Position numbers and translations under genes: made by a program. Shown here one piece after another: positions 21,552-33,197 of a stretch of DNA of 64,000 nt (positions are counted from its first letter, which is position 1; each line of letters starts with the position of its first letter). A model generated the notes under the pieces. The model was not told the origin of the DNA, did not search any database, and saw only the letters and a list, made by a program, of their open reading frames with translations. Source of the stretch: Alisma plantago-aquatica (taxonomy: Eukaryota; Streptophyta; Magnoliopsida; Alismatales; Alismataceae); the NCBI GenBank assembly GCA_963693085.1, contig OY856412.1:965244281-965308280 (forward strand). Reading direction: 5' to 3'.

Positions 21552-23211
21552 CTAGACATCTAAGCTATCTATGTGTACAAAATCATCATAATCACCATCA
21601 GAAGCATCATGCTCATAGTCTTCATCTCCATCTGAAGGTGTTGTAGTAGTGCCTTCATCACGGGATTCACCAGTAAAGCCATATGAGCCATCATCATCAG
21701 ATACAACACCATCATCCTCATCAGCACCAACAGCCTCGTCAGCATCATCAACCTCCTCCTCATCCTGGTCTGCCATATCTTCATCAACAGAGGGACCAAA
21801 ACCACAACCAGGCCAATGAGCATTCTGCTCATCACAAGACATACCAAGAGCATGGAGCTCATTGCCCTGCGGGAAAGAAGGAGCAGAACTACCGAGGATG
21901 GCAAGCAGGGTGGCCAAGGGGCCAGCAGGTAGAGGCAGCACAACATGGGAAGGTCCACCATCAACAGAGGGTGTAGCTACAGTGGAAGGTGCAGGAGGAG
22001 GGGCTGTGTAAAAGTAATTATATGAATAGGATGCATAATCACCTCATGGGTAGGGCTGGTAGGATGGGTAGGGATGTGCAAATGACATTTTCATGTTGAA
22101 CATGATTGAAAATAAGTCCTAATACAAGTGCTCCTGAACCTGAAGGTTGTATGCATGTTGATGTATCATGTAGCCCATAAGGGTTTCATTTGACACATGG
22201 AACGAGGCACATGAAGGTCAGGTAGGATGAGGCAGAGGAGGTTATCGGGTAGAGGTAGAGGTAGATCCACCAAGTATGGTAGAGGATAGGATAGGCACAT
22301 ACTTCTAAAGAGTGGTCTCGTTGATGCAAACTCCTTTTCGGGAAAGTTTGTAATGAAAATCATGGAAAAGAGATTTTCCAGTGGCAAACTAGAATAGACC
22401 ACAAATCAGGGCTATGTAGGGAGGGTGGGTGCCACGGGTGTTCTTTCCTGAGTCAAATTAGTTCATAAGGTGGAGGATATATCTTAACCACTTGACTCTG
22501 ACATTCTCTAAGAGATAATAAATGATCGCTGCAGTGTTTTCTGCAATCTCCATTTGATTTTTCTTGGGATGGATATTGTAGTTAACAACTAGGGTGAGGA
22601 TGCATCTCTTGAGATCCAAGGCAGAGGAGGGAAGGGTGCCCTTCTTCTTATAAGGAAATTGAGGTTTCTTTAAGAATTTATGAATATCATGAAGAGTGAG
22701 ATCATATTGCTTGTAGAAGGCCTCAGGCTCAACTAGGTCAAAATACTCAGGGTAATCCTTACGCTAGGTGTTAGTTTCATCAGTACCCGAGAATAAGATG
22801 TTCATGGTATCCTCAAGAATTTGAATTTATTCCCGGCTATCATGGACATGAGGACTACTTGAGTATTAGGCGGGGGTATTGGGGTGTTGTAATTCCAACA
22901 CAAGTTAACATAGAATTCATGAACTACTTTTGTGCTAGTGATGAAATTGTTGTAGCACGCACATTCAACACCCAAGGCAGAGAGGTGGTGAACGTTAAGA
23001 AACTCCGCTACTTGATCTGTGACCTTTTGAATTCTAGGTCTAAACTCAAAGAGGGAATAAAAGGGAAAGGATTTTGGGGAAGGAGCTTCTTATACCTATT
23101 TATAGCCTCATTTGAATCAAAAAGAGTGTCATCAAAAGAAATCAAGCGGGAGAAGGATGAAGAAGATGGTGCATTAGCTGGGTCAACTCTCTTCCTCCTA
23201 TTGGATTCCAT
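21552..23211 (-). pseudogene. Plant-transposon-type ORF with acidic C-terminus (broken)
   Basis: Starts with the Met at 23211 ('MESNRRKRVDPANAPSSSSF'), followed by 'SNEAINRYKKLLPQNPFPFI'. Frame-shifted pieces such as 'CILTLVVNYNIHPKKNQMEI' and 'THPPYIALICGLF' resemble the putative plant transposon protein domain (PF20167-like) found in gypsy and other plant retroelements. The last part (21941-21552) is an intact acidic tail of 129 codons with 'DEDMADQDEEEVDDADEAV' and ends with a stop at 21552. Function is unknown. Frameshifts and stops occur around 22000-22900. Family assignment is by remembered pattern, so moderate. Confidence 0.55.
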
Positions 23212-23795
23212 AGAGACAAAAAAGAGAGGGATGAGAGAGCCAAAGCTAAAAACTCACCACCAAAAATGTCCAAAGACCTAGGTTAGCAAAGGGGAAGGTC
23301 AAGGGTGGTTTAGCTAGGCCAGATAAGGGCTAGGTTGAGGAAGGTTAGGGTAAGGGTAGAGAGATTTGGGCATATGGAGGTGGAATCGGTCGGCTTTTCT
23401 CTAGTTCAGAGGGAGAATAGTTAGCCAAACCCAACTTAAGATTGCTCCAGCCCAACCATCGGTCGAGTTTCTGAATTTTTAAAAAGCTCTCGGCCTCCGA
23501 TCGGTCAAGTTGGCAACTCGACCAATGGTCAATCTGACCTAAACATAGCAAACTTAGTTTCTAGCCATTAGAGTGCTAATTAAATTTATTTTTCAAGTCC
23601 ATTATGTATTTTGAACATACTTAGGCACATATCACTCATCATTGGGTATTATTTTTGTGGTAAAACATGCATTTGCGACAAATACCCAAAAATAAGAGAA
23701 AAACAAGGCAAAATGAACATGAAAAATGGATTTTTAGCATATTAGCAAGCAAAGATGATCAAAACAGAGACAAGACATATATGATAGATGAAAAC
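23212..23795 (-). other. Noncoding stretch with U3-like hairpins
   Basis: Between the transposon-type ORF and the Copia RNase H end. Positions 23503-23523 read ggtcaagttggcaactcgacc, a near-palindrome matching the ggtcgagtt...aactcgacc hairpins in the element B 5' LTR. Another ggtcgagttt lies at 23461. This suggests U3 sequence of B or of a related LTR, but the rest does not align by eye to 40029-41032. Confidence 0.45.
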
Positions 23796-24415
23796 TATCT
23801 AGAACGCATATCATATTCATTCAAAGTAGTTATAAGAAAATTTGATCTAATAAAGTTAAATTGCTCTCTAGCTAGAGGTTTGGTGAAATTGTCTGCCAAC
23901 TAATTTTCTATGTCCACATGCGTGATATAGATATCCTTCTTGGAAATGTGATCATAGAGAAAATGATGACCAACCTCTATATTTTTTGCTATATTATGCA
24001 AGATAGGATTATATGACAAGTTAATTGTGCTAGTATTATCGCAATAGATAGGAGAAGCATCAAAATGAATGTTAAAGTCTTAGAGCATTTGCTTCATTCA
24101 TAGGACCTGGGTACAATGACTCCCAATTGTAATGTACTCAACCTCAGTGGTTGATAATGCCACTGTGCTCTGTTTCTTGGAGAACCAAGACACTAAGCAT
24201 GGTCCTAGGAGGAAACATGTACCACTTGTGCACTTTTTATCAATCAAGCACCCTACATAATCCACATCACTATAAGCAGTAAGAGTAAAGTTCCTTGACT
24301 TGGGATACCATAATCCAAAATTTTGGCTTTTGTCTAAGTACCTTAAAATCTTCTTAACAGCTATAAGATGTGATTTTTTTAGGTTTTGATTGAAAGCGAG
24401 CACATAAGCCAACAC
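23796..24415 (-). pseudogene. Element B RNase H (broken)
   Basis: The segment reads 'LIAVKKILRYL', 'FTLTAYSDVDYVGCLIDKK', 'SGTCFLLGPCLVSWFSKKQ' and 'STVALSTTEVEYI', the Copia RNase H signature. It continues through frame breaks to 'IYCDNTSTINLSYNPI', 'VGHHFLYDHISKKDIYI' and 'LADNFTKPLARE' (canonical 'LADIFTKPL'), ending near 23796. An in-frame stop falls just before 'LADNFTKPL'. It would degrade template RNA during reverse transcription. Confidence 0.87.
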
Positions 24416-25271
24416 TAAACATTATATCAGGTCTAGAGGAAGTTAAGTAAAGTAAACTTCCAATCATACCTCTACAGAGCTTCTCATCTACCTTCTCACC
24501 TTCTTCATCTTTATCAAGTTTGGTGGTGTTTGACATGGGTGTGTCCATCAGCTTGGTGTTCTCCATCCTAAAGTGTTTGAGTAGTTCACTTGTGTACTTG
24601 CCTCGGTTGATGAAGTTCCCATCTTTTGTTTGCTTGATTTGAAAGCTGAGGAATAACGTGAGTTCACCCATCATACTCATCTCAATTTCACTCTGCATAA
24701 GATCACTAAATTATTTGCAAAGATCAAGGTTAGTTTCGCCAAAAATGATATCATCAACATATATTTGTATGGTAAGAAAATTGTTAGAAGTGTGCTTTAG
24801 AAATAAGGTAGAATCCACTTTTCCCGTGATATACCCATGATCTAACAAAAAGTTTTTTAATTTCTCATACCAAGCCCTTGGTGCTTGTTTGAGTCCATAG
24901 AGAGCTTTTTGCAACAAATAAACATGGTTAGGTAAACTATCATGTTCAAAGCCCGGGAGTTGTGCAACATACACTTCCTCCTCAATTGTACCATTCAAAA
25001 ATGCACTTTTAACATCCATTTGATATAGAAGAAAGTTTTTATAACTAGAAAAGGCAAGCAACATACGAATGGACTCAAGTCTAGATGCATGTGTATATGT
25101 TTCATCAAAATCTATACCTTCCTGTTGATTGTAGTCTTGATCCACTAATCTTGCTTTGTTCCTTACCACTTTGCCGCTTTCATGGAGCTTGTTTTGGTAG
25201 ACCCATTTGGTGCCAATGATCTTTCTATCACTTGGTCTTGGCACTAGGGTCCAAACTTTGTTCTTTTCAAA
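24354..25271 (-). pseudogene. Element B reverse transcriptase (broken)
   Basis: Minus-strand translation gives 'IIGTKWVYQNKLHESGKVVR', 'GIDFDETYTHASRLESIRML', 'LYQMDVKSAFLNGTIEEEVY', 'LLQKALYGLKQAPRAWYEKL' and the catalytic 'IYVDDIIFGETN' near 24745, then the thumb region 'GMIGSLLYLTSSRPDIMFSV'. This is a Copia RT of the Sirevirus or a close lineage. A stop at about 25272 and a break at 24700-24710 separate it from its neighbours. Confidence 0.9.
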
Positions 25272-26080
25272 TTACTCCAACTCTTCTTGCATAGCTAGGA
25301 TCCACTTGTCATTCCCAAGAGCTTCCTTGACATTCTTAGGCTCGAGATGTGAGATGAAGGAATTGTTGGCTTGTTCTTTGTTGAATGCAGTCCTTGTCTT
25401 CACTCTTTCAAATGGATCACCTAAAATCAGCTCCTTTGGATGATTCTTTGCAAAATCGGGGGGTTGGATCCTTCTTTTCATCATCTTTTTCTTCTTCTTG
25501 AGTGGCTACCTCTTTTCCCTTTTGGGTGATGTTGAGCTCTTTTAGAATAGGAATTACTTCACCTACAACATCATCATTTGGAATAATATCTTTGGGAATA
25601 GAGGGGTTAGTCTCAATAAACTTTACATTTATGGATTCTACTACTTTATCAAGATCAACATTAAAAACTCTATAAGCCTTGCTAGTAGTGCTATAGCTAA
25701 GAAAGAAAGCCGTGTAAGATTTCAGATCAAACTTGTTGAGAGAATCTTTCATATTCAAAACAAAATAAGGACATCCAAAAATATGGAAATACTCGATAGA
25801 AGGCTTCCTACCACACCATAGCTCATAGGGGATTTTCTTTAAAGAAGGATGAGTAAAAACCCGATTTTGCACAAAACATGACGTATTAACAGCTTCAACC
25901 CAAAACTTCTTTGGAGTATCATACTCTAGAATCATGGTCCTAGCCATCTCCTGTAAAGACCTATTCTTCCTCTCTACAACCTCATTTTGTTGGGATGTTT
26001 GAGGTGAAGAGAAGTTGTGTGCTTAACCAGATTCTTGACAAAAACATTCAAAAAGATCATTTTCAAATTCTCCCCCATGG
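25272..26080 (-). pseudogene. Element B integrase, C-terminal part
   Basis: From the element C junction at 26080 the minus strand reads 'DHGGEFEND' (the conserved 'SDHGGEFEN' of Copia integrase), then 'ARTMILEYDTPKKFWVEAVN', 'LWCGRKPSIEYFHIFGCPYF' and 'FFLSYSTTSKAYRVFN'. A Lys/Glu-rich linker leads to 'EPKNVKEALGNDKWILAMQE', which precedes RT. The N-terminal half of the integrase lies beyond element C at 36621-37405. At least one stop (near 26026) and a frame change near 25450 are present. Confidence 0.87.
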
Positions 26081-26085
26081 TCAGT

Positions 26086-29000
26086 TGTTACACCCCGATC
26101 TCACAATTTCCATTAATCATGAGATTAGGGCATAAATTGAGGATTTAACGTAATACAAAGATCACCCTTAACTTTTTCTTCTTTTTCAAACTCTTTGTTT
26201 TCTCGCATTGAACCACATAAACTAACTTTACAAGGGAATCTAAACATTGATTTCTCTAATATGATTTCAACAGTAAAAATGCATGTATGAACATTCATTA
26301 TGTTTCTCATACTTTTAAGCACATAAGACTTGTTGATTCACATATATTGCTAAAAGAGGAATAATATTATACATCATCATTTACAACTCTCTCTTATTTC
26401 TTTACAAGGACCTAGAGTGACAAGGACCGACTGAACTTAACTATACTCAAACTTAACTCTTGTGGAAGATCTACTCTAATGCAATGACCTTTTTCAAGTC
26501 CATGTGATATCCCTAAAAATTATGAGTAGAGGGGTGAGCCTACTCGTTCAGTGAATGAGTACTTCAAAGAAACAGTCTAAATCACTAATATAATTACAGA
26601 TATAGTTTTGAGAAACTGATATCAATTATAACAACAGTAAGCTTTAAAGAGATTGATCATTGACAATCATAAATATGGCAAGATACTCTAGATATCAACA
26701 AGAGAAAATCAATATATGAGCATGCTTGATTAATTAGAAAGAGAGCTAATAATTCAGAAACATACAAAGAATAATTGCTGGGAAATTGTACTTGAATCTT
26801 TTTTAGTCTTTCATACTTATAAGAAACTCTTTAAACCTATATGAACATATTTTAGCTTATGCCCTAATCATATGCAGTGTACTCTACATATGAAGACTCG
26901 TAGAAAACTACAATCTCACCGTATAAGACTTAGCTGACACACCCGGGAATGCTAAGCCTAACTACGTCACTGGTCTGCAATAGGAAAATGGCTCTCTGGA
27001 CTCGGCACACCTATTATGCCATAAAAACTGGACTTCTCCTCTAACTTGAGCACACAGGCGGAGAGTCAAGCCACCTATTGGCTTTTCTGTACTCTAGTGC
27101 CACCAGGACCTCGAGTTAATGTTGGACACTACATTTTGTATATTAAGGAGACTTCCACTATGGATTCATCCCCCGTACCACCTGTTAGTACATTCCGACC
27201 CCCATATACTGGTCACTGCCAGGGTTAGGTCGTTTCATCCCTACAGTGCAGACCTCTCATAGGGAATCTACGGTGTTCGGGGCTCTTAAGTCTATTATTT
27301 TATTTTTCTTGGAAAGCTCTTACTATATTATATCTTTTCCCTTACTTATACTTGACTCTGGTATCTCTATGATACTGTGTCTATTTATTTGAAGTTTATA
27401 ACACAACATGTATATCATTATAAAAAAAGGATTTTTTTCACTGCCTTAGGCAGAGCCCGCATCCTTTTTTTCCAGCCATAGCTCGGATAATTGGCGGGTG
27501 ATAAATCTAGTGCTCCACAACGTAGCTCGAACCCGGGTCCCCCCGGAGGGGGACACCGTGCCTTACCAGTTGCGCTAACGCTAACCGGGTATGTATATCA
27601 TTCTAAACTTGGCAGAGCAATATACTCAAAACACTGTAATATACTTAGAAATCAACATTTTATATCTGTAGGTAGACTAAAATTCTTAAATAACATAATA
27701 CATGTTCACTTGATACTTTATACACTAGAATCATGCAATTGAACTTCTTAATACACTGATAAGAGTTAATTACTTGACGTACAAGTAATCGACATTTGCA
27801 CCTGTAAATTATTTGTACTTTCTTGGAAAACATGCACCTCAACCCAAATCTTGAGTTGTGCATCACCACATCTCATACTGAGAACATTGATATCAAAATA
27901 CTTGATTCATTGAACACCCAATCCTTAGGGTTTCATTTACCTCATTCACTTATCACATGGCTCTCATAAGGATTTCATGCGACATAAACATTCATTGAAT
28001 AAAGACTACTATCAACAAATCATATAAAATCAATATATGTATGAAACCTTAGAACTGAGCTGAATTTGGGTTTCCATGCCATTCACTAAGATAACATGCA
28101 TCAATAATAAAATTGAATAAATAAAGTCTATCATGTCAAGAAAATCCATTCAAATGGATTTCACGATATCTATTCGCAAATATCCAACTTTCCTCGCATT
28201 TAGGGTTTCACCCTCTTTACTGAGATATCAAACAAACACTATTCACCTTAAATGAAATCTAAGATAGTATCTTACATATATGTACTATCCATTCAGATAA
28301 ACAATCATTCATAACCAAGGGGATCCAGATAAACAAATTTCTCTATTTAATTATACAGCAATTTCAGTCATAGACAAATTTCCTATATTTCAGTTTACTC
28401 TTATAACCTCTGCAAATACTTAGGGAATTCTCATTAGGATGTATTATATACATTTCTATTATGATTTTATCATCTGAAATTCATCCAAACAGTGGAAGAT
28501 TCCATTTCATGTCATTTTGCAACAACTTAGATCAAACAAACAATTTAGGGTTTGTAGTTGCATACTAAGCAATTAAAGATTATGGATGATTTAACCAATT
28601 TTTGTGCAATATACTGTTTAAAGGAAGTTCCCACTCACCCTAAGGTGTGAAAACACGTTAAAAATGTAGTTCATCCCTGAAAATGTTGATCTCATATCAA
28701 ATCCCTAGCAATTCACCCGATTCTTCTTCCTTTCAACTCAGAAACCCTAAAAATGAGGGATTAGAAAGAGTGAGAAAAAGGGAAGTTTTGATACCATTTT
28801 GGATCAAATCAGAGGAGGGAAGGAATCTTGACATGTGAGAGAATATTCACCATTAAAGTCTGTAAAGAAGCTAAACTTACATGATTTCATCATTCATGGG
28901 ACCGCAAAACCCTAGGTCAGCATCTCCATCACTTTCTCCTCTCAAACCCTAACTCTCCCTCTCTCTATAGGATTTTGCTTCTCTGGATTGAATCACGAAT

Positions 29001-29692
29001 TATGAGAGCTCCATGTGTGTTAGGTTGACCATATAGAGCAATTGAGTTGCTTGGGTCAATTGCACATTGACCCCTCACTATACTTTCTCTTATTTCAGCT
29101 GCATTTTCTGTCATAAAAATATTAATGTAATTCGTCTACTGATAAGGTCTAAAAGCTACCAAAAATTATTAAAATTTTACATATTGTTTATGATTGAGTT
29201 TCAGATCTCTAGTTAAAATTAAGATCATTTGGAGTTACCAATAAATAATTAAAAATAAAACACTACACTACTGAAAAGCACTCTGTTAGCATTTTGGTCA
29301 AAGTATATTTTGACTGAGAACCACATTCAAAGAACACTCAAATATTATAAATTTTTTCTAAAATATGCATGATTTATTTATACATATCATATTCAAAATT
29401 CAATTAAATACAAAATTTTTAGAAAATACTAAAAATCATTTACCACACTACTATCCTGATCAAATTCCATATTCATGTACTATCAAAACCCTAATTTTTG
29501 CCGATTAGGGTTTACATTTCTCAAACCCTAATTCTTCAAATTAAAATCATAGTTAGAGTTTATTATTAGGTTTGAAACATCACAATTGATCTACTATCAT
29601 TAATCAAGTCTAAATGATGTTCAATCTAATCAAGTATGTAATCATTCAGGTAAACCCTAGCTGACCAATTAAGCACAAATGTGGTCATTACA
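26086..29692 (-). repeat. Element C 3' LTR
   Basis: Collinear with 33198-36615. It is longer only because of the SINE at 27420-27590 and its 12-bp duplication. In the first ~130 bases I count about five differences between the LTRs, so the insertion is neither brand-new nor ancient. No coding content; ORFs inside (for example 26125-26322, 27660-27869) are chance. Confidence 0.92.
27420..27590 (-). mobile_element. tRNA-derived SINE in element C LTR
   Basis: Absent from the sister LTR and flanked by exact 12-bp repeats atgtatatcatt (27408-27419 and 27591-27602). On the minus strand it starts with a tRNA-like head: 'gttagcgcaactggtaaggc' (A box) and 'gggttcgagc' (B box), as in RNA polymerase III genes. 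It ends in 'gtgaaaaaaatcc' and a short T-rich tail. It differs from the SINE at 1688-1899. The open frame that crosses it is not a gene. Confidence 0.92.
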
Positions 29693-29727
29693 ATTCTCAC
29701 CCCATTAAAAAGTTTCATCCCCGAAAC
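29693..29727 (-). promoter_or_regulatory. Polypurine tract and stem-loop of element C
   Basis: On the minus strand gtttcggggatgaaac (29727-29712) forms a 5-bp stem around six bases. It is followed by ttttaatggggtgagaat, a purine-rich tract touching the LTR at 29692. Confidence 0.75.
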
Positions 29728-32700
29728 ATAAATACACAAACAAAGTATATTCAAAGTTTATTTTAAGCTTCTTAAATTACATGTCATTATATTCTTGTAT
29801 TTCATACTTGAATGCAATTTTCAACATTAAGTCCTTCATTTCTTTTCTAATCACAACATGTTTGAAATAGTTCTCAATGACAACAAACAAATTCTCTATG
29901 CCATAATCAATCATAGCAGAGAGAGAGAAAAACAACCATTTCAATATTTTTTTTATACTCTTGAGGTGTTACCTTAACATTGATAATCTGATCCAACTAT
30001 CTCAATTCATACAACTCAATCTGTACTATTGTTATGTATTACCACTAAGTCACAAAAGAGAGTTCACCATGTTGTTTTGAATTTTACTATTGTGCTACTC
30101 AAATAGCAAAATAGTCTTGAGTTAGAAGACTAGATTCAACAACAATTGTACAATACTACTCACAGAATCCCCATTGCATCATGGATGCATAAGGTGAAGC
30201 ATTACCATCACATTCCATATTATTCTCAAGTATGAACCCACACATAATTCAAGGTGTAACCATCGAGTTATAGCATACTAGGGTTTCAACAACAGTAACA
30301 AAGTACTCCGTGATTATATTATTCATTCAAGAACTATTCATACCCAATTACCATCACTTAATTATATTAAAGCTAGGTATAACAAGCTATACCTCATTAG
30401 GGTTACATATCAATACAATATGGTTATCATCCTTTCTATTCATATGAGTGAATAGGTAAGACTACCTTATTCAGGGTAACCCTTCATTTGTTCCCTAATT
30501 ATTCAACCCATATCACCATACCACAATTGTACTATACTAAGATGGATTACTGGTATGAATGACTACAACTATCAGACACCTTTAATTAACATATTGCTTG
30601 CACATGTACACTGAAATCATACATAGAACCAATTTACATCCCTTAATATACCTTCAACAACTTATACTTCTAGAAACAAATTCACATATTACTAAAAGCC
30701 ATTGTTTTCTCTTATCTCTATCCTCATTCACTACTACTTACTTTTTTCTACTTATACTTATCATTTTAATCATGTAGATTAAACATTCCTAAAATTGAAA
30801 CATACAAGGTACAAATAGATTATTCATCATTCTTGCCATCACTGCAAGAATTTATTTCATATTGCACTTCACTCATATTGTATTTCTCCTTTTTTTTTCA
30901 AAACACACTTATTACATTTCAAATTTATATCTTACTCTTTACTCCGAATCATTTCCATATTGTTTATCTACCTTTCAGATTAGCTATCTTTAAACCCTGG
31001 ATTACTATCAGTGCTAATTTACTTCTCATTGTGCAAATCTCATGATCTTGTTTTATAGAGATGCTAGTATTCAAGGTCAAATCACTAGTGACATCCCTTG
31101 AACTACTACAACTCTAAACATTCTAGGGTTTGGTCCTTATCAGTGGCATGACGTTATTGTGATGTGATTTTGCTCCCTTAATTTGAAATTCAAACTTTGG
31201 ATCTCACAAGTTTTACTAAAGTCTTCTTTATCTTATCGATTGAATTTCCTTTCTCTTACTTGGCCATTCAGATAGATTACATTCTCAATTACCCTACTAG
31301 GGTTTCATCATCATATTGTGTGTCATTATTACATTCACTATATGTCTCTACCATGGTGGTTATGCATCATATATGATTCATTTTTTTATCACTTCATTCT
31401 CACATTGCTCTCATTAAGGAAGATATGAAAGAGAAGATGATTTTGAGACTTAGAATTCTTATCTTCAAACATTCATTAATACATTTCTCATATGAAGGTT
31501 TAATTAATTATGAACAAGTATACTTGACTAATTAGCACTTTCTTGAATCTCGCAACCTTTTTCTTTTATAATCTATATTAATCCATTATGTTTCAAACCC
31601 TTCTTTACTTTCCATAATCCCCTTATCATATACTACTATTCCACATGCCATATTTAACTTCAAATTTTCTCTTATGATCATGTTACTTATTCATGTGTAT
31701 GATCATGTATACCATGTTGCATATATTTCCTTTTATCCTTCTACTAATGTGAATTTGAAAATCTAAATCAATAATCTCTCTATTAGTATCACCTCATGTT
31801 TAATACATTACATATCCTTCATTTTAAATCAAAACGGCTTATGCATGGATCAAACTTAGTATCTCTTTCAATCAAGTTTTTCCCTCCTGAATATAGTCTA
31901 CCTTTGTAGGACTTATTCGTTGGTTAAGCTACACTTTTGTTCTTCTTTTAGAAACTAGTTTGTTGTTCTATAGAGACTTAGAATCCAAAGACAGTAAGGA
32001 TGAATGTATTAAACTTATTAATAAAGGTATACATTACATGCTCTCAATTATATTATAACCTTCATTCCTTAATCAAGCTCACTATTTCCAACATTTCTCT
32101 TTGTTTCAACTAAGTTTATTATCCTAGTTTTATGATTTACATGCTCATCTAGTTCTCTTCACTTTAACTCTTCTAAAGACTCTTCACTTCTATGTACTTA
32201 TCGTATACTTAACTCTTTTCTTATATTTTCCCTTTGCTTTGGAGTACATAAAAACATTGTACTCGATTATATAATCCATTCCTCATGATTGATTCTTACT
32301 ATCTTCTCCCCTTACATACTTTTCTCATATCTTACATATTTCATATTTAGAGTTCATATAATACTAATAATTAAATTTTATCTTAACCTTATGTTGTGTT
32401 CCTTTATTCCCAATTGAAGGTTTCTCATATGAGGTCCCAAAGTTGGATCTCAGATATCAGTTCCAACTTATTTTTAGTTATCCCAATCTTTCCCTTATAC
32501 TTTAAAAATTTAGAGTATATACATTCATACTAGAATTTGTATCTAATCTATCCATAATTTACTCTTGTTATGTTACTAATAGGAGTCATTAGATCCCAGT
32601 AATGCATCCTTCCAGCCGGACCAGGCCAAACCTGCAGTCCTGAAGCCAAGAGCTACTCAGGATTACTCAACTCCTATTCATCTCTGTGTGGAAGAAAACT

Positions 32701-33180
32701 TATCCACTTAGGAAAGCTCATTCAAAGATCATTTCTAGTCTACTTGATACAAAGAATGTAATCAATAAATGCTACAACTGCATAGTGTACAACAAATCTT
32801 AAATACCCATATATATTTCAAAATACTGAATATCTAAATACAAACATATAAGAGCTTTTCTATTCATCTCCAATAAAACAACAATATGAAATGAAAGTTC
32901 TACCTCATTTTATATTTATGCTCTTAATTCATGTTACTTATCTTGTTTCTAACCCTAATATTTCTAGGGTTCCTCTCTAGACCATCCTTCCACTGTATAC
33001 TTGGCTAGGGTATACATGAAAGAATAGACAGAGTAGCTTGATACTAGTTGATCCAAGTACTCAGATACCGGGCCAGGATATCCAAATACCTAAATCCCCA
33101 GATCTAACATCATAACATCTCCTATCTGCCACACTTATGACTCTAACTTACTAACTTAATGGTCCTTGACAACTCAGCCT

Positions 33181-33194
33181 AAGCTATGATACCA
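33181..33194 (-). promoter_or_regulatory. Primer binding site of element C
   Basis: On the minus strand TGGTATCATAGCTT, three bases from the LTR end at 33198. It matches the initiator-Met tRNA complement at 10 of the first 11 bases. Confidence 0.8.
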
Positions 33195-33197
33195 AGT

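Larger units (their letters stand above)
29693..33197 (-). other. Noncoding interior of element C
   Basis: 3.5 kb of AT-rich DNA. I searched both strands by eye for gag zinc knuckle, DSG protease, YxDD or FxDD, and D-D-E integrase patterns and saw none. The small ORF at 30833-31045 has no recognisable domain. The left end carries the PPT side, the right end the PBS side. Confidence 0.8.

Noticed and set aside
21569..21976. Overlapping Met/Leu-rich and His/Gln-rich frames
   Set aside because: Shadows of the acidic GAT/GAC-rich tail in other frames. The acidic frame continues the transposon-type ORF and is the plausible one.
27491..27742. 83-codon frame starting 'MAGDKSSAPQRSSNPGPPGG'
   Set aside because: It runs from the antisense of a SINE into LTR sequence; the sister LTR without the SINE lacks its first half.
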